Both the position numbers and the translations under genes were made by a program. Shown here one piece after another: positions 1 to 8,553 of a stretch of DNA of 14,648 bases. The notes under the pieces are model-generated. The model saw only the letters and a program-made list of their open reading frames with translations, ran no database searches and was not told the origin of the DNA. Location: assembly GCA_963841045.1 (NCBI GenBank), contig CAWJBD010000012.1, positions 1 to 14,648 of the forward strand. Direction: 5' to 3'. Positions within the stretch are counted from its first letter, which is position 1; every line of letters starts with the position of its first letter. The DNA is from Aalborgiella sp963841045. Lineage in GTDB: Bacteria > Pseudomonadota > Gammaproteobacteria > Burkholderiales > Burkholderiaceae_C.

Positions 1-155
1 TTTGTAGTTAGTCTGGAGTTAAATCTAGATTGAAGCAAGTTCGAATGTTTGTTATGTCAAAGTTGTGAGACGTGATTAAAAAACAAAGAAGCTAATTAAC
101 TCTATGAATTCGTTGTTTTGTAAACTAGCAATAGATACAAAATGACAAAAAGTTT
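1..155 (+). other. Probable 23S-5S intergenic spacer
   Basis: This A+T-rich stretch lies directly upstream of the 5S rRNA gene. I see no open reading frame, tRNA or recognisable 23S 3' end in it. In bacteria a 5S gene normally follows 23S in the same transcript, so this is probably the transcribed 23S-5S spacer with 23S just beyond the left edge. That last step is inference. Confidence 0.55.
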
Positions 156-270
156 TGCCTGATGACCATAGCAAGGTGGCACCACTCCTTCCCATCCCGA
201 ACAGGACAGTGAAACGCCTTAGCGCCGATGATAGTGCGGATTCCCGTGTGAAAGTAGGACATTGTCAGGC
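156..270 (+). rRNA. rrf: 5S ribosomal RNA
   Basis: 5S rRNA of the large ribosomal subunit, about 115 nt. The core is typical of betaproteobacteria: CCACTCCTTCCCATCCCGAA at 182-201, then GCCGATGATAGTGCGG near 224-239 and CCGTGTGAAAGTAGG at 244-258. The 5' GCCTGA (157-162) pairs with the 3' TCAGGC (265-270) to form the terminal helix I, which fixes both ends within a base or two. It is the last gene of an rRNA operon running into the window from the left, and it converges on the - strand polysaccharide genes. A 73-codon antisense frame over it is not a gene. Confidence 0.96.
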
Positions 271-280
271 TTCTATAGCG

Positions 281-315
281 AAAAAAGCTCCAGTGAAAAC
301 TGGAGCTTTTTTTTT
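281..315. terminator. Bidirectional intrinsic terminator between 5S rRNA and the polysaccharide operon
   Basis: A perfect 14-bp hairpin: arm AAAAAAGCTCCAGT (281-294), loop GAAA (295-298), arm ACTGGAGCTTTTTT (299-312), with the T run continuing to 315. On the + strand it ends in nine T, a classic Rho-independent terminator 10 nt after the 5S gene. On the - strand the same hairpin is followed by six T, about 55 nt past the stop codon of the glycosyltransferase gene at 371. It can therefore stop transcription from both sides. Confidence 0.9.
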
Positions 316-370
316 GTCTGAAAAATCGTGATTGTATTTTTGACAACAGTCAATCTAAGACGTAGACAAA

Positions 371-2860
371 CTAAATTGTGTCCACTCTAGGTGGCCAAGC
401 CAAACTGAAATCGTCATGTCCACTAGTTAGGTTAGGGTTATATGCTGGATCTATTTCCATCTTCTCACCCCATCGTTCTCGCATAAATCGGTATTCCTTT
501 TCCGCGCGACGTTGTTTGTCAGGCGCATCATCCTGCCCACGTGTGGCTGATTCATGATGAAATAATTCGGCTTGGGGAGTCCAAACATTCCGATAACCTG
601 CTTCCACCAGACGCAGACAAAAATCGACATCATTGAAACCGATTGCCAGCTCTATTTCGTTAAATCCCCCTACTGATTCAAAAAGAGATTTTTTAACGAC
701 CATACATGCACCAGTAATTGCAGAAAAATTTTGTGTCAGTACTGCTCGATCATTAAAACCAGACTCACCGGCAGGCAAAAATTTATGAACATGTCTAGCA
801 ACTCCACCCGCCAGAACGATGCCTGCATGTTGTAGCTTCATATCTGGATACCATAAACGTGCTCCAACTGCACCAACTCCTGGGCGAAGCGCGTGGGCAA
901 CCATTTCTGACAACCAATTCGGTGTGATTACTTCTATGTCGTCATTAACAAATGCAATGATTTCACCTTTGGAAAGTGCAACGGCAGAATTATTAAGTGC
1001 AGAGTAGTTGAATGCATAGTTATCGCGAATCACCCTAACTCTTGGTGTGCCTGCAATTTGACGCAAATAGTCCAAAGTATCATTCTGGTCAGAACCATTG
1101 TCGACAACTAGAATTTCAAAATTTTCATATTCAGTTTTCAACAAGATGCTTGTTACGCATTGTCTTAACAATGTCAAATTATTTTTGGTAGGAATTATCA
1201 AACTGACCAAAGGCTGTGTGCTTGGTGGACCGTAATGGATATCCCATTTTTTGGCAGCAGATTCTGTACCAACAATAGCGACAGCATTTTGTCCCGTGTG
1301 TTTGAAATGTTCGTTAAGTGATTGAGCGTGATGCGATACATCATCTGCGGATGATTCGGTCAGAACGCGATGATGTACCAATACTTTGGGGATGTGATAA
1401 ATATCCGTAGCGTTTATTCGTTCGATGGCACGTAAAGTCAGATCGAAAGTAGCAGCACTTAAACTCGTCAGTTTCGAATTGAACTCACCACAATCAGCAA
1501 TCAGTTCTTTTGAATAAAAGCACAAATCTCTCGTGTAGTTTTGCGAGTAAAACAAATCCAAATTCCAATCTGGCTTGAAGTCAGGTTTACTTCTTGCGAA
1601 ATCAGGTAATTTAAGTTTATCGCTGTCTGAGTAGATGAATTTATAGTTTTCAGATAAAAATGTGGCCTTGCCAGCATGTATGCTGCCTGTGATGCTATCG
1701 TATTTGTAGCGATAAGAATGCCCAACCAATCCCCTGTCGCAAGCAGTTTCGCTTCATTCAGTAGATTTCCATTCTTAAAATCACCAGTGACATATTTGAT
1801 TCTGCTATCAGTCTGTTGAGCCAATTCTATAAATTCAATCACAGATGCATCAGTACGCGTGCTGACAGCAATACATAACTCCCACTTTTCATACACTTGA
1901 TTTTTTACGGAAGAAACAGCCTGCTTAAAGTATTCAGCTGGTGATTGATCTACCGTCATCAAAATAGAGAATAGCGGTGAATGATTTTGATCTGCAAGCA
2001 TACGAGCTTCAGAAATCAAAGCATCAACATTGTTTTCACTTTCATAGCGTTTACACCACTCGCTGTAATCGTTCCTGTCAAAATTGCTATCGGGTATACC
2101 GCGCCAAGCTGCCTCTGTACTGTACCCAGGTTTATCCCAAGGCGGAATGACGCTGTCCCATGTGAGAGTTGGATTTGACAGCGAATCAACAGCCTGTCTT
2201 GGTGAAGTAACCGTACTGTCATTTTGCGCAACTTGTCCAGAGCGAATTTTCCTTGCCCATGCCGCAAAACTTCGCAATGGTTTTGTAACACGCCAGCTCG
2301 TTGACTTTTCAAAATCTTGACGCACAAGCGCATGGATATTCTCAATTGCCACTGCTATGAAATGCTTTCGCTCCGCGTCTATAAAGCTCAATTCTGCTTT
2401 GGTACGGTTCAAGGCAACTTCAGTTTGGTGTAGTTGATGCTCCAAGTCGTCAATTTTTTCTTCGAAATCTTTTAATTCGATTATCTTCAGCTTCATAGGG
2501 CAAGAGATCATCGGGATGCCAGTTGCCAGCAGCATGAGCAATATGGGGCAAAATTAAAAACCAAGGTTCAAAGTCACGGCGTGTTAATTGAAACCCTGCC
2601 AAACTCAATGTGTTTTCTATAAATTGCAGTCTTGTATATCGCCGGTTACTTGCATGTGTACCTACATGCGGAAGTTGTTCAACCCAAGAAAAAAGTGTTA
2701 CACAAAGTTGTTTGGCATCATTGTGAGTTGAACGGTCAAAATTGTTATGTGCTAATTGAAGTATTAGCTCCGAAATTTGTTTAAGCTCCCACCCATCTTT
2801 GCCCAAAGCGGCAACAAATAATTTGCGTAGTGCTGATTCATCACTTGTAGAGGTATTCAT
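371..2860 (-). CDS. Large family 2 glycosyltransferase with two GT2 domains, interrupted by two frameshifts
   Basis: Predicted to add a sugar (rhamnosyltransferase/WbbL-like class) to a polysaccharide on the cytoplasmic face of the membrane. Read with two single-base corrections (an extra A near 2454-2473, a missing base near 1668-1671) it gives 829 residues. These comprise an unrecognised helical N-terminus (1-125), a coiled coil (about 128-160), the linker motif SWRVTKPLR (188-196), a first GT2 domain (about 297-410) and a second (about 550-775). The second has VSLIIPT, LVVDNGSD, the metal site in FVNDDIEV and HHESATRG. The first has lost both acidic motifs: CIAVSTRT where CIADDAST is usual, and LIATNTI where LDHDD is usual. 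As given, the open segments are 2860-2450, 2541-1501 and 1729-371. The first could instead be a separate 136-residue gene. Last gene of the operon, 39 bp after the hydrolase. Confidence 0.75.
1664..1675 (-). other. Apparent frameshift site (missing base) in the GT2 gene
   Basis: The upstream frame reads through the GDWLGILIATNTIASQAAYMLA stretch and then becomes nonsense until a stop at 1501. The continuation typical of the family (ATFLSENYKFIYSDSDKL) lies in another frame. Adding one base near the GCAAGG sequence (AA at 1668-1669), for example making AAA, joins them as YMLAKATFLSENYKFIYSDS. Confidence 0.75.
2454..2473 (-). other. Apparent frameshift site (extra A) in the GT2 gene
   Basis: The first 125 or so codons from 2860 run out of frame into a stop at 2450, while the coiled coil and glycosyltransferase domains lie in another frame. 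Removing one A from the A4 run (T at 2470-2473) gives NRIKDFEEKIDDLEHQLHQ. Removing one from the A6 run (T at 2454-2459) gives NRIKRFRRKIDDLEHQL. I cannot tell which is right. Two overlapping separate genes remain possible, but the internal ATG at 2496 has no clear ribosome binding site. Confidence 0.55.
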
Positions 2861-2899
2861 TCAAAAAATAGTGATGTGATAAGGGTGAAAGATATTCTG

Positions 2900-3854
2900 T
2901 TAATTCACTTGACAGTGCGGGGTTGGTAATTGAACGCCATTTTTTTCATGTGTAATCTGAAAGGTATTTCTAAGCATTTTCACCTGAATGTGTCCAGAAA
3001 ACCCATTTACGTGAGTTGGTAAATTTCGATCTTCAACCCATTTTCGCATGCGTGCACTGCGTTCACTGCACCACAACAAAGCCGGACTTGGGACCATCAC
3101 TACGGAAGGAGAGGCAGCAGTGAAGAAACTGTCTGGAGCAGCTCCTTCTGTACCATGGTGGGGGAATTTCAATATATCCACCTTTAATTGTTGCCCCTCT
3201 TTTGCTAAGTATTCGCCTATCTTGGCATTGAGGTCACCAGTAAACAAAGCTGTGTTAGTACCGTGTTTCAAAAGCATAATCAAAGATAAATCATTGATGT
3301 CAGTTCGACCCACAGGCGTGTTGACTCCATCAAAAGCATAGAGTATTTTGAGATAACTGCCCAAGCCAATTTGGAACTCTAAGCCTGCTTTGGCTTCATC
3401 AATCTTGACGCCACGCTCTTTCAATATGGTGTGGTAACGCAATATTTCATCGTAATCGCAACCCCAAGGGATTTCGGCATCGCAAATTTGTCGATTTGGT
3501 ACGTTGAAGTAAACCTCATTTATCTTTATTCCAGAGTCCAAAATCGGCAAAAGTCCGGCATAGTGATCTTTATGCGGGTGTGTGATGAAAACAATGTCCA
3601 ACTTCTTTATGCCTCTAGTTTGCAAAAAAGGAAGCAGAGCATTCTTTGCTGGATCCATATGCCCAGTATCAATTAGTATATTCTTGCCCATATTTGTTTG
3701 GAGCAAGTGAGCATCACCTTGTTGAGGAGAATAATTGACATTGACCATCGTCCAAATTAGAGGCTCGCTGATATTTTTTATAAGCCCAAATAATGCCTGC
3801 AATGACGACAAAAACTATCAAAACCCAAAGGAAATGAATCAGTTTTTTATGCAT
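2900..3854 (-). CDS. Membrane-anchored ComEC/Rec2-type metallo-beta-lactamase-fold hydrolase, one frameshift
   Basis: A metal-dependent hydrolase resembling the C-terminal catalytic domain of the competence protein ComEC, without the ComEC channel. With one A removed from the A6 run at 3774-3779 the gene runs from ATG 3854 to the stop at 2900 (317 residues). An N-terminal membrane segment (about residues 5-24: LIHFLWVLIVFVVIAGIIWA) comes first. Then follow QQGDAHLL, LIDTG, the zinc motif THPHKDH (91-97; H92, H94, D96, H97), LFTGDLN (about 205-209) and FPHHGTEG (about 231). Without the correction the fold remains open from a TTG at 3811 but loses the anchor. The start at 3854 lies 11 bp after the preceding stop, so the gene looks cotranscribed with the cluster. 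Substrate unknown; ComEC-like domains are linked to nuclease activity, but that is not shown here. Confidence 0.82.
3774..3779 (-). other. Apparent frameshift site (extra A in A6) in the hydrolase gene
   Basis: From ATG 3854 the frame encodes MHKKLIHFLWVLIVFVVIAG, then hits a stop about 20 codons after the A run. Dropping one A gives WAYKNISEPLIWTMVNVNYS, which joins the membrane anchor to the metallo-beta-lactamase domain without a break. Confidence 0.72.
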
Positions 3855-3865
3855 AGAGTGCTAGT

Positions 3866-5391
3866 TTAGTCAATATAAACAATTCTTTTTCCTACAGCTT
3901 TTGGATTGATCGCACAATCTGAGACTTCATGCGGGACAAAGCGGTCAAACAGGATATTTTTTTGCCGAAACACGTATCTGAATGATATGTGATTTGTCAT
4001 GGTCGGCACAAAACATGATGTCGTCATTGTTGTATTTCATTTTGGCCTCTTCTATTTGCAACTTTAAGCGAGCAATATCTGAAGCAGGTACATCTAATAC
4101 CTACTTTCTCTGGTTTCAGACTATTTCTAATCGAGTGAATGTTCTGAAAATATGTACCGCTGTCATTGAAGTACCGTGAGTAAGCGGCTGTTATCACCAT
4201 TAATCCAGCTACCAGCATCAACAAATAAATAGGCTTGTTGAATTTATTAGATTTGTTCAATACCAGATAGGCTAGAAGCGAAGGTAAAACAAAAAGCATT
4301 GAGGCAAAGTAGAAACGGTTTACGATTGGGGCGCCGTAAAACAATGAAGCAATGCCCGAAGACACTTTAAAAGTCGGTACAAAGCAATATATCAACGAGG
4401 CTAAAACAATGTACAGCGCTTTGGAGTTTAGAGCGGTTTTGTCGTAGAAATTAAAAAAGAGCACTGGTAAAGCGCTCATGACACATATGGCATACAAAGC
4501 ATTCCAATTTGCTGCATATCGGTTGCCGCCTTCAACGTTGTATTTCCCATATTCATGGATCAAACCTGCTATTTTCCCGCCTTGACCGGTTTTGATCAAA
4601 GTAAAAATTTCTGGAATTCTGTCGTTGTAAAACTGACTTGCTATCAAGACAATAAATAAGAGAAAAAGTAAAACGATAGAAATTTTTTTGATATTTTCTT
4701 TACTTGCATAGATCAATAAGGCCGCTAGAAAATATACAAACAGATAAACTAATTCACCCGCGTGTAACAACATCACTAATGCCAAAAAAAGCAAACTGAA
4801 AGCGATTTTGACAATAACTATGCGGTGTGATTGTTGAATTGCAACCGCATTGATCAGTAGAGAAATTGCCAGAAACAAAAATGGCAAAGTTATCTGATAG
4901 TTGACCGAATACCACATGATCCATGCTTGCTGAAATGTGCTGACTGTCCCGATCACGGTCAACCAAACCATCATGCTACTCAATGCAAAACTTGAAATCC
5001 AAAGTTTGTTTTCAGCGGCAGAGCGTTTGCTCAGCTCTGTTTTGTGAAGCAATGCAGGCAATAAAAATTTGGCTGATAAGTATATTGAAAAGCAACTGAT
5101 GAGGAACTGAGTGCGATGGATGATGACTGCGTATGTGCTTATATCTCTGGTTTCCAGTAAACGGAGAATGTGAGCCCAAGTTTTATACCAGTTTGACCTG
5201 CCGTGAAGAATATTCGGGTCATAGACATAGTCATCGATGTAACCTAGGTGATACCAAATATCAAATCGTGTTTTCATCATGGGGTAAGAGTTCATGATGA
5301 AAACGATGAGTAGTGCGACAGTTGCCCAAAATGCGAATTTATAGATTCTGGCTGAATTCATAAATGCATTGACTTTTGGCGCGCTGCTCAT
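3866..5391 (-). CDS. Polytopic membrane protein with soluble C-terminal tail, two frameshifts
   Basis: An integral membrane protein with roughly ten or more hydrophobic segments (the first about residues 17-35), of no family I can name. Position between a Wzz-like gene and glycan genes suggests a GT-C-fold glycosyltransferase, an O-unit polymerase or a modifying enzyme. The first large loop is rich in acidic and aromatic residues (TRFDIWYHLGYIDDYVYDPN, about 42-61), as in GT-C proteins. As given, the frame ends at 4024 with an uncharacteristic tail. Removing one T near 4096-4097 and one A from the A7 run at 3957-3963 extends it to a TAA at 3866, for 507 residues. The new part includes VPASDIARLKLQIEEAKMKY, DDIMFCADHDKSHIIQIRV and ILFDRFVPHEVSDCAINP. 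The start ATG lies 2 bp after the previous stop, so translation is probably coupled. Confidence 0.72.
3957..3963 (-). other. Apparent frameshift site (extra A in A7) in the membrane protein gene
   Basis: After the first correction the frame reads SHIIQIRVSAKKYPV and stops at once. Removing one A from this A7 run gives VSAKNILFDRFVPHEVSDC and an open frame to the TAA at 3866, 11 bp before the hydrolase start. Confidence 0.7.
4087..4100 (-). other. Apparent frameshift site (extra T) in the membrane protein gene
   Basis: The frame as given reads KPEKVGIRCTCFRYCSLKV and stops at 4024. Removing one T of the TT (4096-4097) gives KPEKVGIDVPASDIARLKL, which continues as an ordered, charged, coding-like sequence. 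Confidence 0.72.
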
Positions 5392-5393
5392 GG

Positions 5394-6599
5394 TTAATTT
5401 TGATTAGAAAATGTGTTTGCGTCTTGTATCAGGTGCTTCATAAAAACTTTGCGCCAGACGATAATTGACATTAAAAAAGCCAAAAAGACACTGCACAAAA
5501 CGATGATTTTTAAGGGGCTTGGCCCTTGTTGTGTTGGCGTTGAAGCTTGAAAGAGGTAGGCAGGTTTTTTATAGACGCGCGCTTTGATATTTGAAACATC
5601 CATACGCATCAAGAGCAATTTTTCGCGCAGTGATGGTGATTCTGTCTTATTCAAAGTAGCGGTCAACAAATCGTCCAACAACTTGATGCGTTCATACCCC
5701 GTTTGTTGAATGCGTTCTTGTGTAGAAACTTGTTGCGCAATCTCGTTTGCAATTTTTTGTTGCTCAATGGCTCGATTCAGCCGGTGAAGAATAGATTCAC
5801 TTTCCAATAACTCAATCTCGGCTGCTATAAGACGAGCACGCGGCGTCATTGTCTTGGATGGGCTCTGCGTTGACAAAGTAAAGCTTTCAACATCTGCATT
5901 GGCAATTGTCGGCGTGTTTGCGGCTGCTTTTTTTAATCCTGCTATTTTAAATTTGAGCTGCTCCCTTGTATATTCCTGTTGAATCTTGACTACTTGAATG
6001 TTTTCCGCAAAAAGTTTGTTATCGTTAACCCATTTTGTTAAAAGTTGTTCGACAGCACCGTGCGCTGCTGTATCAAATGCATAGTTGCTTAACCAATTTA
6101 CTTTGGCGGTGGCCATCTCAGGCGAACTTGCCATAGTTGCAAGATAGATACCAGTGTATGCAGAATATTCGTTTCGGATAAGGGGTAATTTTTTGCCAAT
6201 TAGCTTCTCAATTTCGTTCGCCTGACCTTGTTCTCTGAGCCTGATGCTCTCTTGTTCAAGACGTACCGCCAAATCTGGTAAGTCTTTTACGTCCGCTCTC
6301 GCAAATCGAGGAACAGGTTTTAGCCAGACCGCATCAGTGATGTCTTGTAAAGCAATATTTATTTGCTCATCCGTCAAAGCTTGCGGTTTTAAGTTGGTTG
6401 CGTACTGGCGGAAACGTGCTGGATCTTTTACCATTTGAGCAAAACGTTTATAGCCAGCAATATCTAAATCAATATTTAACCCTGCTTCAGATTTGAACCG
6501 CTTTATGGGTCCATAGCTTAAAAAAGCGCCTATTCCGGCACCGAGCAGCGCCGCTAAAGCGATGTAGATAATTTTCTTGGTCATTTTTTGTTGTCCCAT
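5394..6599 (-). CDS. Wzz-like chain-length determinant (polysaccharide co-polymerase), no kinase domain
   Basis: Inner-membrane protein expected to set the chain length of a Wzy-polymerised glycan. Its 401 residues show the usual Wzz layout. A short cytoplasmic start leads into a first membrane segment (about 9-28), followed by a long periplasmic region rich in predicted helix and coiled coil (about 30-360). A proline-containing approach (TPTQQGPSPLK) leads to a second membrane segment (about 365-384, IIVLCSVFLAFLMSIIVW). The tail is only about 17 residues, so there is no attached tyrosine kinase as in Wzc-type proteins. Start is ATG 6599, 11 bp after the dehydratase stop; ATG 6584 (MTKKIIY) is an equally good start. 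Assignment rests on topology and position, since Wzz sequences diverge strongly. Confidence 0.75.
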   Translation of the reverse strand: MGQQKMTKKIIYIALAALLGAGIGAFLSYGPIKRFKSEAGLNIDLDIAGYKRFAQMVKDPARFRQYATNLKPQALTDEQINIALQDITDAVWLKPVPRFARADVKDLPDLAVRLEQESIRLREQGQANEIEKLIGKKLPLIRNEYSAYTGIYLATMASSPEMATAKVNWLSNYAFDTAAHGAVEQLLTKWVNDNKLFAENIQVVKIQQEYTREQLKFKIAGLKKAAANTPTIANADVESFTLSTQSPSKTMTPRARLIAAEIELLESESILHRLNRAIEQQKIANEIAQQVSTQERIQQTGYERIKLLDDLLTATLNKTESPSLREKLLLMRMDVSNIKARVYKKPAYLFQASTPTQQGPSPLKIIVLCSVFLAFLMSIIVWRKVFMKHLIQDANTFSNQN

Positions 6600-6610
6600 T
6601 GCGCCACAAC

Positions 6611-8551
6611 TTAGTTGTCATCGGAATGATTGGCAGGCGCATACCCCTGAACCCATTGGGTCAGAATCATCTTTAGCGCTTCGGTATCGTTCTGCACTGC
6701 AGCATGGCGTAATTTTATAAGCAGGGGGGCCAAAATGTCCCAAGGAACCGTATCTTCGTTGGCTTTCATGATACGTGGGTGTGCCGTTGGCTTTGGGTCA
6801 TTGCCAATCAAGAGCTCTTCATACAACTTCTCGCCTGGGCGCAATCCCGTGATGGTGATTTCAATATCGCCATTTGGGTTTTGGCTATCACGTATTGTTT
6901 GGCCAGACAATTGGGCCATGCGTTTAGCCAGGTCCAAAATTCTGACAGGCGCACCCATGTCTAAAACAAAAACATCGCCCCCATCGGCCATTGCACCTGC
7001 TTGCAGCACCAGTTGCGCCGCTTCAGGTATGGTCATGAAAAATCGGGTTACGTCGGCGTGCGTGACAGTGATGGGACCACCAATCAGCAGCTGTTTCCGG
7101 AACAAAGGGACCACGCTGCCGCTACTGCCCAACACATTTCCAAAGCGCACCATTGAAAAGGTGGTCTTATTTTCAAACGTTGGGCTATGAGTGCCATCTG
7201 GCAGACTGAAAGACAAATTTTGTCTATTGGCCATGGCTTGCAACACCAGTTCAGCCATGCGCTTCGTCGCACCCATGACATTGGTGGGGCGCACAGCTTT
7301 GTCGGTCGATATCAGAACAAAATGTGAAGCCCTGCTCTCTAGTGCGGCTCTCGCCATATTCAGCGTGCCAAACACATTGTTGAGCACACCCTCTGCAGGG
7401 TTACTTTCTACCAAGGGAACATGCTTGTAAGCGGCTGCATGATAAACCGTAGTAGGCTGGTATGTCTGGCAAATTTCTTTCAATCTTGCAAAATTACCAA
7501 CACTGGCCAGTAGAGGAACGATGTCCACTGGCAGTTCAAACTCTTTGCAAAGCCCAGTTAGCTCACCGTGAATACTGTAAAGTGCAAATTCACCATGTTC
7601 CAATAGCACCAGTTGTTTTGGTTTTTCTAAAATAATTTGTCGACACAACTCGCTACCAATACTGCCACCCGCACCCGTGACCAAAACAACTTTGTTAGAT
7701 AAATTTCGGGCAAGCAAACTGCGGTCTGGTGGTACCGGTGCGCGCCCTAATAAATCTTCTACATCAAGCTCTTGAATATCTTGAACCGTGACACGGCCAG
7801 TGGCCAAATCCCCCATGCCTGGTAATGTTCGCACATGAACGGGCAGTGCACGCAATTTGGTAATGATGTCGTTGCGTTGAGAACGACCTAAAGAGGGGAT
7901 GGCCAACAATATATCGGTGATGCCTAAGCGGTCTACTGCATCAGCAACATCTTTCGAACCGATGATGTTGATCCCATTGATGCTGCCGCCAATTTTGGTG
8001 GTGTCATCGTCAATAAATCCTTGCAAACTGAATTGGCGGCTCACGGCCAAAGCGGTGGCCGTTTGTACACCTGCTTCGCCAGCGCCATAAATTAACAGTC
8101 GGCCTCGCGCGCTCTTAACTTTTCCAGAAATTCCCGCCAGCCAAAACCTTGCAAAAGCACGGCTTCCACCGACCAAAATCAAGAACAGCAAGGGTTGAAT
8201 CAAACCTAAGCTTCTGGGAACATCATTCCAACTGAAGATAAACAGCACTGCAAAATATAAACAGCCATACACTGCAATGGCTTTAACTATTTGCAGCATC
8301 GCTGCCAGACCCGTATAGCGAAAAATGGCACGGTATAGACCCAGCGCAACGAAAATCGGCACAGCCAGCAGTGGCGCTAGCGCATACGGGTAAATTTGCT
8401 GTTGTACGGGTAGCTTTGTTTGATCGATGCGTAAATAAAAAGCCAACCAAACAGACACCAGCGCCAATACCACATCCAGCGTGACCACCAAAGCCCTTTT
8501 GTTGCCACGGGACAATGACAATAATTTTTGAGAATAAGTGTTAGCGGGCAT
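6611..8551 (-). CDS. Membrane-anchored nucleotide-sugar 4,6-dehydratase (WbpM/PglF/CapD family)
   Basis: Expected to remove water from UDP-GlcNAc to give UDP-2-acetamido-4-keto-2,6-dideoxyhexose, the first step to bacillosamine-, QuiNAc- or FucNAc-type sugars. The 646 residues are full length for the large membrane-bound class. Four membrane segments (about 21-40, 54-72, 90-107, 115-132) precede a Rossmann-like domain with IYGAGEAG (154-161) and the catalytic short-chain-dehydrogenase-type domain. That domain has VTGAGGSIGS (291-300), YHAAAYKHVP (370-379), STDKAVRPTN (415-424) and MGATKR (426-431). In this last block a Met takes the place of the usual Tyr, as in the WbpM Ser-Met-Lys type. The start ATG lies 2 bp after the aminotransferase stop, so the pair is translationally coupled. 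Confidence 0.95.
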   Translation of the reverse strand: MPANTYSQKLLSLSRGNKRALVVTLDVVLALVSVWLAFYLRIDQTKLPVQQQIYPYALAPLLAVPIFVALGLYRAIFRYTGLAAMLQIVKAIAVYGCLYFAVLFIFSWNDVPRSLGLIQPLLFLILVGGSRAFARFWLAGISGKVKSARGRLLIYGAGEAGVQTATALAVSRQFSLQGFIDDDTTKIGGSINGINIIGSKDVADAVDRLGITDILLAIPSLGRSQRNDIITKLRALPVHVRTLPGMGDLATGRVTVQDIQELDVEDLLGRAPVPPDRSLLARNLSNKVVLVTGAGGSIGSELCRQIILEKPKQLVLLEHGEFALYSIHGELTGLCKEFELPVDIVPLLASVGNFARLKEICQTYQPTTVYHAAAYKHVPLVESNPAEGVLNNVFGTLNMARAALESRASHFVLISTDKAVRPTNVMGATKRMAELVLQAMANRQNLSFSLPDGTHSPTFENKTTFSMVRFGNVLGSSGSVVPLFRKQLLIGGPITVTHADVTRFFMTIPEAAQLVLQAGAMADGGDVFVLDMGAPVRILDLAKRMAQLSGQTIRDSQNPNGDIEITITGLRPGEKLYEELLIGNDPKPTAHPRIMKANEDTVPWDILAPLLIKLRHAAVQNDTEALKMILTQWVQGYAPANHSDDN

Positions 8552-8553
8552 GT

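Noticed and set aside
1..155. Promoter or tRNA upstream of 5S
   Set aside because: No convincing -35/-10 pair or cloverleaf could be seen; a spacer within the rRNA transcript is more likely.
125..346. 73-codon - strand frame
   Set aside because: It is antisense to the 5S rRNA and its terminator; no protein-like features.
3957..3963. A7 tract as a phase-variation switch or programmed slippage site
   Set aside because: Seven A is short for a switch, and similar breaks occur in non-repeat positions nearby, so one general cause such as sequence error fits better; kept only as an alternative.
6735..7190. 151-codon + strand frame, plus similar + strand frames at 9275-9646 and 12122-12535
   Set aside because: They lie opposite well-supported enzyme genes, have shadow-like composition and no motifs.
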